A DNA stretch of 64,000 nucleotides, from NCBI RefSeq assembly GCF_014200605.1, contig NZ_JACHCE010000007.1:186001-250000 (forward strand), written 5' to 3'. The DNA is from Pedobacter cryoconitis (GTDB taxonomy: Bacteria; Bacteroidota; Bacteroidia; Sphingobacteriales; Sphingobacteriaceae). The notes beneath the pieces are model-generated. The model had not been told where the DNA came from. It worked only from the letters and a program-made list of their open reading frames with translations, and did no database searches. Positions 1 through 6,051 of this stretch are shown here, piece by piece. The position numbers and the translations under genes were made by a program. The first letter of the stretch is position 1. Each line of letters opens with the position of its first letter.

Positions 1-175
1 TCCCTTTGAATAAAGATACTTTATAAAAGTCCCTTCGACGATATTTCATACTTGCTCCATTTATGCATTCTTCATTAGTCAATATTGCAAATTGCGGGGT
101 TTTAATACTCAGTTCGGAAAGGGATATATTGAGTTTTTCTTTATAGAAATCTTCAAGCATTTCTGTTTTCTCCAT
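1..175 (-). CDS. AraC-family regulator, N-terminal fragment (runs off left edge)
   Basis: Only the first 58 codons lie in the window; the gene continues beyond position 1. It starts at an ATG complementary to 173-175. The peptide contains RRDFYKVSLFKG near residues 47-58. This matches the DFYKVSFKRDFKG and DFYTIAFKK segments in the N-terminal cupin-like part of the two full AraC regulators at 5125-6042 and 10682-11599. The DNA-binding domain is not visible, so the family call rests on this paralogy. It lies downstream of the ABM/SDR operon on the same strand, with a hairpin between, and is a reasonable candidate to control that operon through the repeated site at 2208-2249 (inference). Confidence 0.68.
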   Translation of the reverse strand, partial: MEKTEMLEDFYKEKLNISLSELSIKTPQFAILTNEECINGASMKYRRRDFYKVSLFKG

Positions 176-200
176 ATACTAAGTTACAATAAATAAGCTC

Positions 201-230
201 AAACGACCGGTTCTTTCAAACCAGTCGTTT
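201..230 (-). terminator. Hairpin between SDR gene and AraC gene
   Basis: AAACGACcGGTT and AACCaGTCGTTT arms (one mismatch) enclose a short loop just after the SDR stop codon. On the minus strand the following bases are only moderately T-rich, so this may be a weak terminator or an attenuator that reduces read-through into the AraC gene. Confidence 0.5.
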
Positions 231-242
231 AAACTAGCAGGT

Positions 243-992
243 TTATCCAGTTACACTATTAATAAATTTCAAGGCTTCCTGTGTAGATTTTCTTGATAAT
301 TCAGCTATTTGCTGTGTTAATCCAACATGAAGTTCAAAATCATCTTTTTCCAGTCCAGCGATCAGCTCTTTAATAATCTGGTTAGCTGGCATTTTGAGAT
401 CGGACTTCACTGCTTTTGAAAATGGTGTATCTACCAATGGTGCCATAAGTTCAAAAACCTTGATAGTCGATTCCTTTTTTTGCAGTACCAGGCGCAGCCC
501 CAATGCATATGAATGTAATGCAGCCTTTGTTGCACTGTAAGTTGGGTGCAGCAAATCAGGAACAAAAGCTACCCCGGATGTAGTGAGGATCATTGCCGAT
601 TCAGGCTTATCTGCAAGTAAGCCTTCAAGTTCATTGGTCAGCAGTACTGCAGAATGGAAATTGGTGATCATTTCTGCTTTACTGATTTCATAGGCATTTT
701 CTCCTTCTAAAAGCCCATAATTTGTAGCAATCCCTGCATTCAGGAAGATCATGTTTAAATCACTATGGTCTCTTTTTAAAATGTACACCAGGTTTCTGAG
801 CTCATCTTCATTGGAAAGGTCACAGGGAATTGCAGTGGTATTGGCCAGTTTTGCTGCTTCTTCGCGGAGCCTTTCTGCATTACGGGCTACAATAATTACT
901 TTATTACCCAGTTCACTGAAATGTTTTGCTGCCTCCAGCCCCATACCTGTCCCCCCGCCGGTTACAAGAATTGTGTTATTTGTAGTTCTCAT
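243..992 (-). CDS. Short-chain dehydrogenase/reductase (DltE-like SDR)
   Basis: 249-aa classical SDR, predicted to be a cytoplasmic NAD(P)-dependent oxidoreductase. The nucleotide-binding motif TGGGTGMG is at residues 11-18, NAG at 85-87, a catalytic serine near 139, and the YxxxK pair is Tyr152/Lys156. Full family length, no signal peptide. It resembles the DltE-type subgroup, whose substrates are poorly known. It is the third gene of an operon transcribed leftward: ABM monooxygenase, SDR, this SDR. The gap to the preceding SDR is only 6 bp, so the two are probably co-translated. The substrate cannot be read from the sequence. Confidence 0.88.
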   Translation of the reverse strand: MRTTNNTILVTGGGTGMGLEAAKHFSELGNKVIIVARNAERLREEAAKLANTTAIPCDLSNEDELRNLVYILKRDHSDLNMIFLNAGIATNYGLLEGENAYEISKAEMITNFHSAVLLTNELEGLLADKPESAMILTTSGVAFVPDLLHPTYSATKAALHSYALGLRLVLQKKESTIKVFELMAPLVDTPFSKAVKSDLKMPANQIIKELIAGLEKDDFELHVGLTQQIAELSRKSTQEALKFINSVTG

Positions 993-998
993 AGCGTC

Positions 999-1829
999 TT
1001 ATTTATTTTGTTTCTCTAATATTTCCGGGATATAGGCTTTTCTCATATAGTTCACATAATGCTGATCCTGCTCATTTCTGATTCCAAAATATAGTTCTGT
1101 ATCCCTACCGGCCATATAACGAAGCTGATCTTTATTGTCAGTAGCGGCTTTATATATAACTGCTGCAATTTCCTCTGTAGTTGAGGTCATAATATCATTC
1201 TTATTCCAGTTATCGAGTGCGATTTTATCAAATTCTTCATAAGCAGTTATACTTTGATCTGCTGCCATTCCTACTGCATTAAAGAAATTACTTTCAGTAG
1301 AACCCGGTTCTACAATTTTTACTATAATATTCTGTGAGAGTAATTCATAAGATAATGATTCTGAAAAACCTTCAATGGCGAATTTGGTGGAATGGTACAA
1401 GCTGCAGGTCGGGAAGGTCACTCTGCCCCCCTGCGAAGTAATATTGATGATTGTTCCGTCTTGTTTTTCCCTGAAATGCGGAAGAATTGCCCTGATGACA
1501 TCCATGACACCAAATACATTAACACTGAACTGGTTTTGTATCTGTTCATCTGTGGATTTTTCAAAAGCACCCAGAATACCAAAACCGGCATTATTGACTA
1601 CCGTATCAATCGTACCAAATTTTTCTATTCCTGATTTTATAGCTTCCTGAATACTTGCTTTGTCCTGAACGTCAAGTTTGGTGACAAGTACATTCTTTAA
1701 TTGTGATAATTCGTTTTCTTTTTCGGGTGAGCGCATTGTTGCGATAACATTCCAGCCTTCAATGGCAAATTTCTTTGCGGTTGCTTTTCCTATACCTGAT
1801 GATGCGCCTGTGATTAAAATAGTTTTCAT
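999..1829 (-). CDS. Short-chain dehydrogenase/reductase
   Basis: 276-aa classical SDR. TGASSGIG lies at residues 7-14, NNAG at 79-82, Ser132, and the YHSTK active site gives Tyr145/Lys149. The ATMRSP segment after beta-strand 2 suggests preference for NADP(H) (inference). The C-terminal extension after residue 190 is typical of the subgroup annotated as 'SDR family oxidoreductase' near AraC regulators in Bacteroidota. It sits between the ABM-domain gene (25-bp gap) and a second SDR (6-bp gap), all on the minus strand, so it very probably belongs to a three-gene redox operon. Substrate unknown. Confidence 0.9.
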   Translation of the reverse strand: MKTILITGASSGIGKATAKKFAIEGWNVIATMRSPEKENELSQLKNVLVTKLDVQDKASIQEAIKSGIEKFGTIDTVVNNAGFGILGAFEKSTDEQIQNQFSVNVFGVMDVIRAILPHFREKQDGTIINITSQGGRVTFPTCSLYHSTKFAIEGFSESLSYELLSQNIIVKIVEPGSTESNFFNAVGMAADQSITAYEEFDKIALDNWNKNDIMTSTTEEIAAVIYKAATDNKDQLRYMAGRDTELYFGIRNEQDQHYVNYMRKAYIPEILEKQNK

Positions 1830-1854
1830 CTTGTTTTTATTTAATGGTTAATAA

Positions 1855-2145
1855 TTAATTGAATTCCAGTAGTTTGATTGATTCAATAGCTTCTGTGATA
1901 TATTCTGATGCTTTTTCAATATAACTGCCGGCCCTGATTACTTCCAGATGTCCTTCAAAGTCTTGTTGGGATTGCCATTTTTCCAGGATGTAGAAAAGAT
2001 CGGGGTGGTTTTCTGTTGTGTAAACCTGATAGCTGATACATCCTGGTTCAAGTGGTGTGTTCTTTTGTAGTTCTGCGAAGATGGATTTCAGTGCTGCTGA
2101 ACTTTCTGCTCCGTCAGATTGGAATTTAGTTATGTAGGTGATCAT
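1855..2145 (-). CDS. Antibiotic biosynthesis monooxygenase (ABM) domain protein, putative quinol monooxygenase
   Basis: 96-aa single-domain protein with the dimeric alpha/beta ferredoxin-like ABM pattern: an N-terminal beta strand (MITYITKFQ), helix 18-29, then GCISYQVYTTENHPDLFYILEKW, the family's signature. Relatives (YgiN type) are cofactor-free quinol oxygenases or stress proteins. It is the first gene of the operon with two SDRs. The set suggests oxidation/reduction of quinones or reactive carbonyls (inference). The promoter ahead has a TAATTTTG -7 element at 2184-2191 and a duplicated 21-bp site. Confidence 0.85.
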   Translation of the reverse strand: MITYITKFQSDGAESSAALKSIFAELQKNTPLEPGCISYQVYTTENHPDLFYILEKWQSQQDFEGHLEVIRAGSYIEKASEYITEAIESIKLLEFN

Positions 2146-2183
2146 AGTTTTAAGATTTCGAATGATTAAATGATTTGATGATA

Positions 2184-2249
2184 CAAAATTACCTGGGATT
2201 GGCAGGCCGGGTTTGTTTTATACAAACCGATATTTGTATAATTCAAACC
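2184..2249 (-). promoter_or_regulatory. Promoter with tandem 21-bp AraC-type direct repeats for the ABM-SDR-SDR operon
   Basis: Read on the minus strand, two copies of GGTTTGnATnAnACAAA lie exactly 21 bp apart (2229-2249 and 2208-2228); 14 of the first 17 positions match. The -7 element TAATTTTG is at 2184-2191, 16 bp further on, so the proximal copy covers the -33 region. Two same-orientation half-sites spaced by two helical turns and abutting the promoter are the usual layout for an AraC activator. The regulator at 1-175 is the obvious candidate. Confidence 0.62.
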
Positions 2250-2281
2250 TTATGTTTTTAGGGGGGGTAAAAACAAGATGT

Positions 2282-2331
2282 ATATCAATAGCAAAGTCCC
2301 TGATTTTAATCAGGGACTTTGCTATTGATAT
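2282..2331. repeat. Perfect 24-bp inverted repeat with 2-nt loop
   Basis: Arms 2282-2305 and 2308-2331 are exactly complementary, with the core AATCAGGGACTTTGCTATTG on the right arm and only TT between them. No T-tract follows on the plus strand, and on the minus strand it lies upstream, not downstream, of the ABM operon, so a simple terminator role is not obvious. It could be the bidirectional stop between the 54-aa ORF and the ABM promoter, a small-RNA hairpin, or the relic of a mobile repeat. Confidence 0.85.
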
Positions 2332-2390
2332 TATAAAATTGAGGGAAATTAAATCAAGTAAATTACTGGAAACATTTACATATCCACAGA

Positions 2391-2555
2391 TTACTTCTTA
2401 ATAAACGGTTTATGGAATATAATGGCTTTATTCATAGTCTGTTGAATTTTATAGAGACGCGTAGCCATTTCAAAACGTTCTTTATAACTACATTTTAAAC
2501 CTTCTTTCAAAAGTTCTAATTCTGCCTGATCAAATGTCTGTTTTATGTTTTCCAT
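2391..2555 (-). CDS. Small hypothetical protein (54 aa)
   Basis: 54-codon frame starting at the ATG complementary to 2553-2555 and ending at TAA (2391-2393). An AGGAAAT purine run lies just upstream of the start, and a good -7 element TAATTTTG lies at 2581-2588. The peptide is charged and helical in character (FDQAELELLKEGLKCSYKERF, then KPFIKK at the end), with no signal peptide or membrane segment. It is not recognised as a known family. The promoter, the ribosome site and the lack of any better frame here support it as a real gene. It may be co-transcribed with the ketopantoate-reductase-like gene upstream. Confidence 0.5.
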   Translation of the reverse strand: MENIKQTFDQAELELLKEGLKCSYKERFEMATRLYKIQQTMNKAIIFHKPFIKK

Positions 2556-2580
2556 TATTTCCTGCTCTTTTGACTATACT

Positions 2581-2588
2581 CAAAATTA
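2581..2588 (-). promoter_or_regulatory. -7 element of the 54-aa gene
   Basis: TAATTTTG on the minus strand matches the Bacteroidota TAnnTTTG consensus exactly and lies 26 bp ahead of the ATG at 2555. No clear TTTG -33 box was found. Confidence 0.4.
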
Positions 2589-2673
2589 AGTAAAAAGTCG
2601 GACTTTATTATACATCTTGATCATGGGCATAAAGAATCATGGAAAAGCAGACAATAACATCAAGCTGATAACA

Positions 2674-3621
2674 TTATTTCCTGGATAATTCGGACTTTAT
2701 TTTTGTCAATTCACCTAACAGAGTCGTAACGGGCACCGGAATATTTCCATTTACTCCGGCAGCCCTGGCTATAGCAAAATTCAGCGTTTCAATCTCTGTT
2801 TCCCGCTTATTGAGTATATCCTGATAGGTTGATATTTTCTGTCCGTCTGACATTTTACTTATAGCCAGTACATTTTGTAATACCTCATCTGCAGTTAATT
2901 GAATGCCATTTCCTTTTGCAACTGTTAAACACTCACTTATCACCGTTTTTGCAATTTTCAGTGCTCCAGCATCCCGCTGAAATATCCCATTATCTATTTC
3001 TAATAAAGGGCAGATGGAATTAAACACGCAGTTGCTGATTACTTTTTTCCAGATTACTTTCTGTATATCTGCTTCCGAACGAAAAGAAAAGATATCGGTA
3101 TTCAGCTCATCGGTTATGTATTGAAGAACATCAACTGAACCTTTAATTACTCCTATAGGAGATGCTGCAACTAATCTGAATTTAACTTTACTATTGGTAA
3201 CTGATTGGCTCGTTGCGAGTAATACACATCTATACAATTCAGTATAACCCCGGTCAATAAAGCTATTTTCTATATGCAGTCCGTTTTGAAGAAATACAAT
3301 CGGTGAATCTTTTGCCTTTAGTTTGAGTTTGCCTGCCAGCTCATCGTTTCCAAATGATTTGTTGGTCAATAATATAATTCCGTCAAGCTCCTCATGGTTA
3401 TTTAAAGTGCTGATTTTTATATCCGTCTGCAAGACTTTACCCTCTGTTTCTACCTGTATGTTTTCTAAAGATAGCGGCAGTTCATCAATACTGCCCCTGA
3501 TTATAGTTACACTTTTTCCTTTCAGGGTCAAGGCAACTGCTAAAGCTTTTGCAATGACGCCATTTCCAATAATGTATATTTCTTTAGAAAGATTTGGCTC
3601 ATTTTTATTTATGTGTTTCAT
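2674..3621 (-). CDS. Ketopantoate reductase family protein (ApbA/PanE-like)
   Basis: 315-aa protein with an N-terminal Rossmann fold (IIGNGVIAKALA, glycine loop at 19-24) and a C-terminal ApbA_C helical domain. WKKVISNCVFN near residues 191-201 holds the lysine/asparagine pair expected of 2-dehydropantoate 2-reductases, and TEIE near 270 matches the C-terminal TEID element. The reaction would be NADPH-dependent reduction of a 2-keto acid. The sequence is diverged, so it may not be the housekeeping PanE. The MarR gene lies 31 bp upstream on the same strand, so the pair probably forms an operon under MarR autoregulation. Confidence 0.8.
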   Translation of the reverse strand: MKHINKNEPNLSKEIYIIGNGVIAKALAVALTLKGKSVTIIRGSIDELPLSLENIQVETEGKVLQTDIKISTLNNHEELDGIILLTNKSFGNDELAGKLKLKAKDSPIVFLQNGLHIENSFIDRGYTELYRCVLLATSQSVTNSKVKFRLVAASPIGVIKGSVDVLQYITDELNTDIFSFRSEADIQKVIWKKVISNCVFNSICPLLEIDNGIFQRDAGALKIAKTVISECLTVAKGNGIQLTADEVLQNVLAISKMSDGQKISTYQDILNKRETEIETLNFAIARAAGVNGNIPVPVTTLLGELTKIKSELSRK

Positions 3622-3652
3622 TTGAATTGATTCTGGTTGTTATTTTATTTAC

Positions 3653-4162
3653 TTATTGGTGTGGCCTTTTGTTGTTGTCTTCTCGCAGTTGCTTTTGTTC
3701 CTGAACTCTTTTAAGCAATGATTTCTGGTCCAGTAAGAGTTCCCACTCCCCGATCGCTTCCCAAAGGTTGTATCTGGCTTCTGAAATAGCACATTCAATT
3801 GCGGCATCGACGTCTAAACACTGTATCCTGATCCGATCAGAAATTTTGAATCCCTTTTTAGTTAATGCGACTACATTCTTTCGCTTATCTGGTGATTCCA
3901 TATTTTCCTGAACTAAACCTGCAAGTTTCATTTCCTGAATGAGCTTGCTAACTGAGGGCTGTGAATGCCCTATTTCATTTGCGATTTCTGTAATGGTCTT
4001 TTCTCCATCTTCTGAAAGAACAAAGAAAGCAGGGAACCATTTAGGTGAAAACTCTACTTCATATAGCTCGTAAATACGGGCGGCGTCATCTGTTATTTTT
4101 GTGGTTAATAGCCTTAATCTACTACCTAATGCCATTTTTCCTGTTTTCTCAAATAATTTCAT
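3653..4162 (-). CDS. MarR-family transcriptional regulator
   Basis: 169-aa regulator with a winged helix-turn-helix at about residues 50-115: ITEIANEIGHSQPSVSKLIQEM is the recognition region, followed by the wing with DKRKNVVALTKKG. The C-terminal helices would form the dimer interface. The start codon lies one base from a 32-bp palindrome that overlaps the promoter, so autorepression is strongly suggested. The same site sits in the gap shared with the divergent SDR at 4343, which it may also control. Repression is usually relieved by phenolic or lipophilic ligands in this family; the ligand here is unknown. Confidence 0.88.
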   Translation of the reverse strand: MKLFEKTGKMALGSRLRLLTTKITDDAARIYELYEVEFSPKWFPAFFVLSEDGEKTITEIANEIGHSQPSVSKLIQEMKLAGLVQENMESPDKRKNVVALTKKGFKISDRIRIQCLDVDAAIECAISEARYNLWEAIGEWELLLDQKSLLKRVQEQKQLREDNNKRPHQ

Positions 4163-4163
4163 G

Positions 4164-4222
4164 TTGCATAATCAGTTATATAACTGGTTATGCAAATGTA
4201 TTATATTAAAACAATATTCAAA
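4164..4222 (-). promoter_or_regulatory. MarR operator palindrome overlapping the marR promoter
   Basis: A 32-bp palindrome spans 4164-4195 (half-site TTGCATAATCAGTTAT, 15 of 16 pairs). On the minus strand TTTG (4219-4222), 18 bp of spacer and TACATTTG (4193-4200) form a Bacteroidota promoter whose -7 box runs into the palindrome. A bound repressor would cover the -7 box and transcription start. Confidence 0.72.
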
Positions 4223-4342
4223 CATATTTATCACTTATAATAGTTTGAGAATGCCTATGTTTTACTGGCTACATCTTTTGCGGTTTTGGCTAATTTCAGT
4301 TTAATCATATTGATGACCTTTATGTGATCAAATACAAAGACA

Positions 4343-5092
4343 ATGAAGAACATAGAAAACCGGATTGAAGGGAAGGTAATTGCCATTACAGGTGCAAGCA
4401 GTGGTATTGGTGAAGCCATAGCGATAATGCTCGCAGCACATGGTGCAAAAGTTGTTTTAGGAGCAAGAAGATCAGATCGTTTAGAAGAATTGAATAACCG
4501 GATTAAGGCATCCGGGGGGGATTCCATTTATCGGGTTACAGATGTCAAAAAAAAGGCCCATGTTGATAGTTTGGTTCAATTGGCCTGCGTACATTATGGC
4601 CGGCTTGACGTCATGATCAATAATGCAGGAATCAGTCATCTTTCCCGTATTGATGAATTGCAAATAGAAGATTGGGAAGATATGATTGATGTAAATCTCA
4701 AAGGGGTGTTGTATGGAATTGCTGCCGGGCTTTCGGTTTTTAAAAACCAGGGATCTGGTCATATTATCAATATTATTTCTACATCTGGTATTAAGATCGT
4801 ACCCTTACAGGGCGTATATGCCGGTACAAAAAATGCGGTTCGCACTATTGCTGAGGCACTGCGTCAGGAATCGCAGGGCAGATATAAGGTAACTGGTATT
4901 TCTCCGGGTTTTGTACAAACTGAATTAGCAGACCATATTAAAGATCCAATTGCAAGAGCAGCGGTTAAAGAGAAATCAGCTAAGATTGCTATATCATCAA
5001 ATGATATTGCCAGTGGCGTTGTATACGCCCTTAGTCAACCTGATCATGTTGATGTTGGCGAAATTGTGATCCGCCCGACCGTACAAGATTAA
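4343..5092 (+). CDS. Short-chain dehydrogenase/reductase, NADP-preferring
   Basis: 249-aa classical SDR. TGASSGIG starts at residue 16, GARRSDRL after strand 2 points to NADP(H), NNAG is at 93-96, Ser146 and Tyr159/Lys163 form the active site. Length is normal. It is divergent from marR across about 180 bp that contains the MarR palindrome, and it is followed after 11-32 bp by an AraC regulator on the same strand. The coding sequence carries a run of seven G at 4514-4520 and a run of eight A near 4547-4554. Both are intact in frame here but are slippage-prone. Substrate unknown. Confidence 0.9.
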   Translation: MKNIENRIEGKVIAITGASSGIGEAIAIMLAAHGAKVVLGARRSDRLEELNNRIKASGGDSIYRVTDVKKKAHVDSLVQLACVHYGRLDVMINNAGISHLSRIDELQIEDWEDMIDVNLKGVLYGIAAGLSVFKNQGSGHIINIISTSGIKIVPLQGVYAGTKNAVRTIAEALRQESQGRYKVTGISPGFVQTELADHIKDPIARAAVKEKSAKIAISSNDIASGVVYALSQPDHVDVGEIVIRPTVQD

Positions 5093-5124
5093 ACTCTTTT
5101 TTATTGTTATCTTTAAATCCGGAT

Positions 5125-6042
5125 ATGAGAGCGATTAAACAACAAACGCTGATCTTTAAAAGTATTTCGGAGTTAATGTATGCTTTAGGACAGCCCAAAC
5201 CTCAGCATCCACTGATCGCACTGATCCGGTATGATCAGGCAAAGGCTAATCTGGAGCATGCCGGAAAGAATTTCCTGATAGACTTCTACAAAGTCTCCTT
5301 TAAAAGGGATTTTAAAGGGCAGGTCAGGTATGGGCAGGGATATTACGATTTCGAAGAAGGCGGTCTCGCCTTTTTAGGTCCGAATCAATTAGTTACCATG
5401 TCTGGTGATGAAAAGGTTTATAATGGTTACACGCTTTATTTCCATGCCGATCTGATCAGGAATTATCAATTGGGTAAAAATATCCAGCAGTATGGTTTCT
5501 TTTCTTATGCGGTCTGTGAAGCTTTATTCCTTTCCGAAAAGGAAAAAGAGGTGCTGCTTGGTGTATTTAGAAGTATCTCAAGTGAACTGGGCAATAACAT
5601 TGATGCTTTTAGTCAGGATGTATTGGTATCACAGTTAGAACTATTATTAAATCATAGTAATCGTTTTTACAACCGTCAGTTCATTACCCGTAAAGCAGTT
5701 TATAGCGATCTGATCTATGAAATGAATACTTATCTGGATGGGCGTTTTGATGCTGACCGGTCCTCTTCGGCCGGTTTGCCCAATGTGCAGGAAGTTGCAG
5801 ATCATCTTCATGTTTCAGTAAGATATTTAACAGATTTACTTAAATCATTAACAGGTCTGAATACCCGGCAGCATATCCATAATAAACTGATTGAAAAGGC
5901 AAAAGATAGTTTGGGCAACAGCCGTCTCAGCATTGCAGAGATTGCTTATCAGTTAGGGTTTGAGCATCCGCAGTCATTTAGTAAACTCTTCAAAAGGTTT
6001 ACGCATGTATCTCCGAATGCTTATCGCCAATCCTTTAATTGA
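5125..6042 (+). CDS. AraC-family transcriptional regulator
   Basis: 305 aa from the ATG at 5125. An upstream TTG at 5104 would add seven residues but has less support. The N-terminal ~190 residues form a ligand-binding cupin-like domain with DFYKVSFKRDFKGQVRYG and FLGPNQLVTMSG. The C-terminal ~100 residues hold two helix-turn-helix motifs: VQEVADHLHVSVRYLTDLLK and LSIAEIAYQLGFEHPQSFSK, ending FKRFTHVSPNAYRQ. It follows the SDR at 4343 closely and likely regulates it. It is a clear paralog of the AraC gene at 10682 and the fragment at 1-175. It converges on the OMP gene with a 9-bp gap and no visible terminator. Confidence 0.9.
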   Translation: MRAIKQQTLIFKSISELMYALGQPKPQHPLIALIRYDQAKANLEHAGKNFLIDFYKVSFKRDFKGQVRYGQGYYDFEEGGLAFLGPNQLVTMSGDEKVYNGYTLYFHADLIRNYQLGKNIQQYGFFSYAVCEALFLSEKEKEVLLGVFRSISSELGNNIDAFSQDVLVSQLELLLNHSNRFYNRQFITRKAVYSDLIYEMNTYLDGRFDADRSSSAGLPNVQEVADHLHVSVRYLTDLLKSLTGLNTRQHIHNKLIEKAKDSLGNSRLSIAEIAYQLGFEHPQSFSKLFKRFTHVSPNAYRQSFN

Positions 6043-6051
6043 ACTTCTGAT

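Noticed and set aside
2213..2401. 62-codon plus-strand frame across the 24-bp inverted repeat
   Set aside because: It has no ribosome site or promoter, overlaps the hairpin, and the minus-strand 54-aa frame is better supported.
5104..5124. Longer start (TTG) for the AraC gene
   Set aside because: The ATG at 5125 fits paralog lengths better; the extra seven residues have no support.
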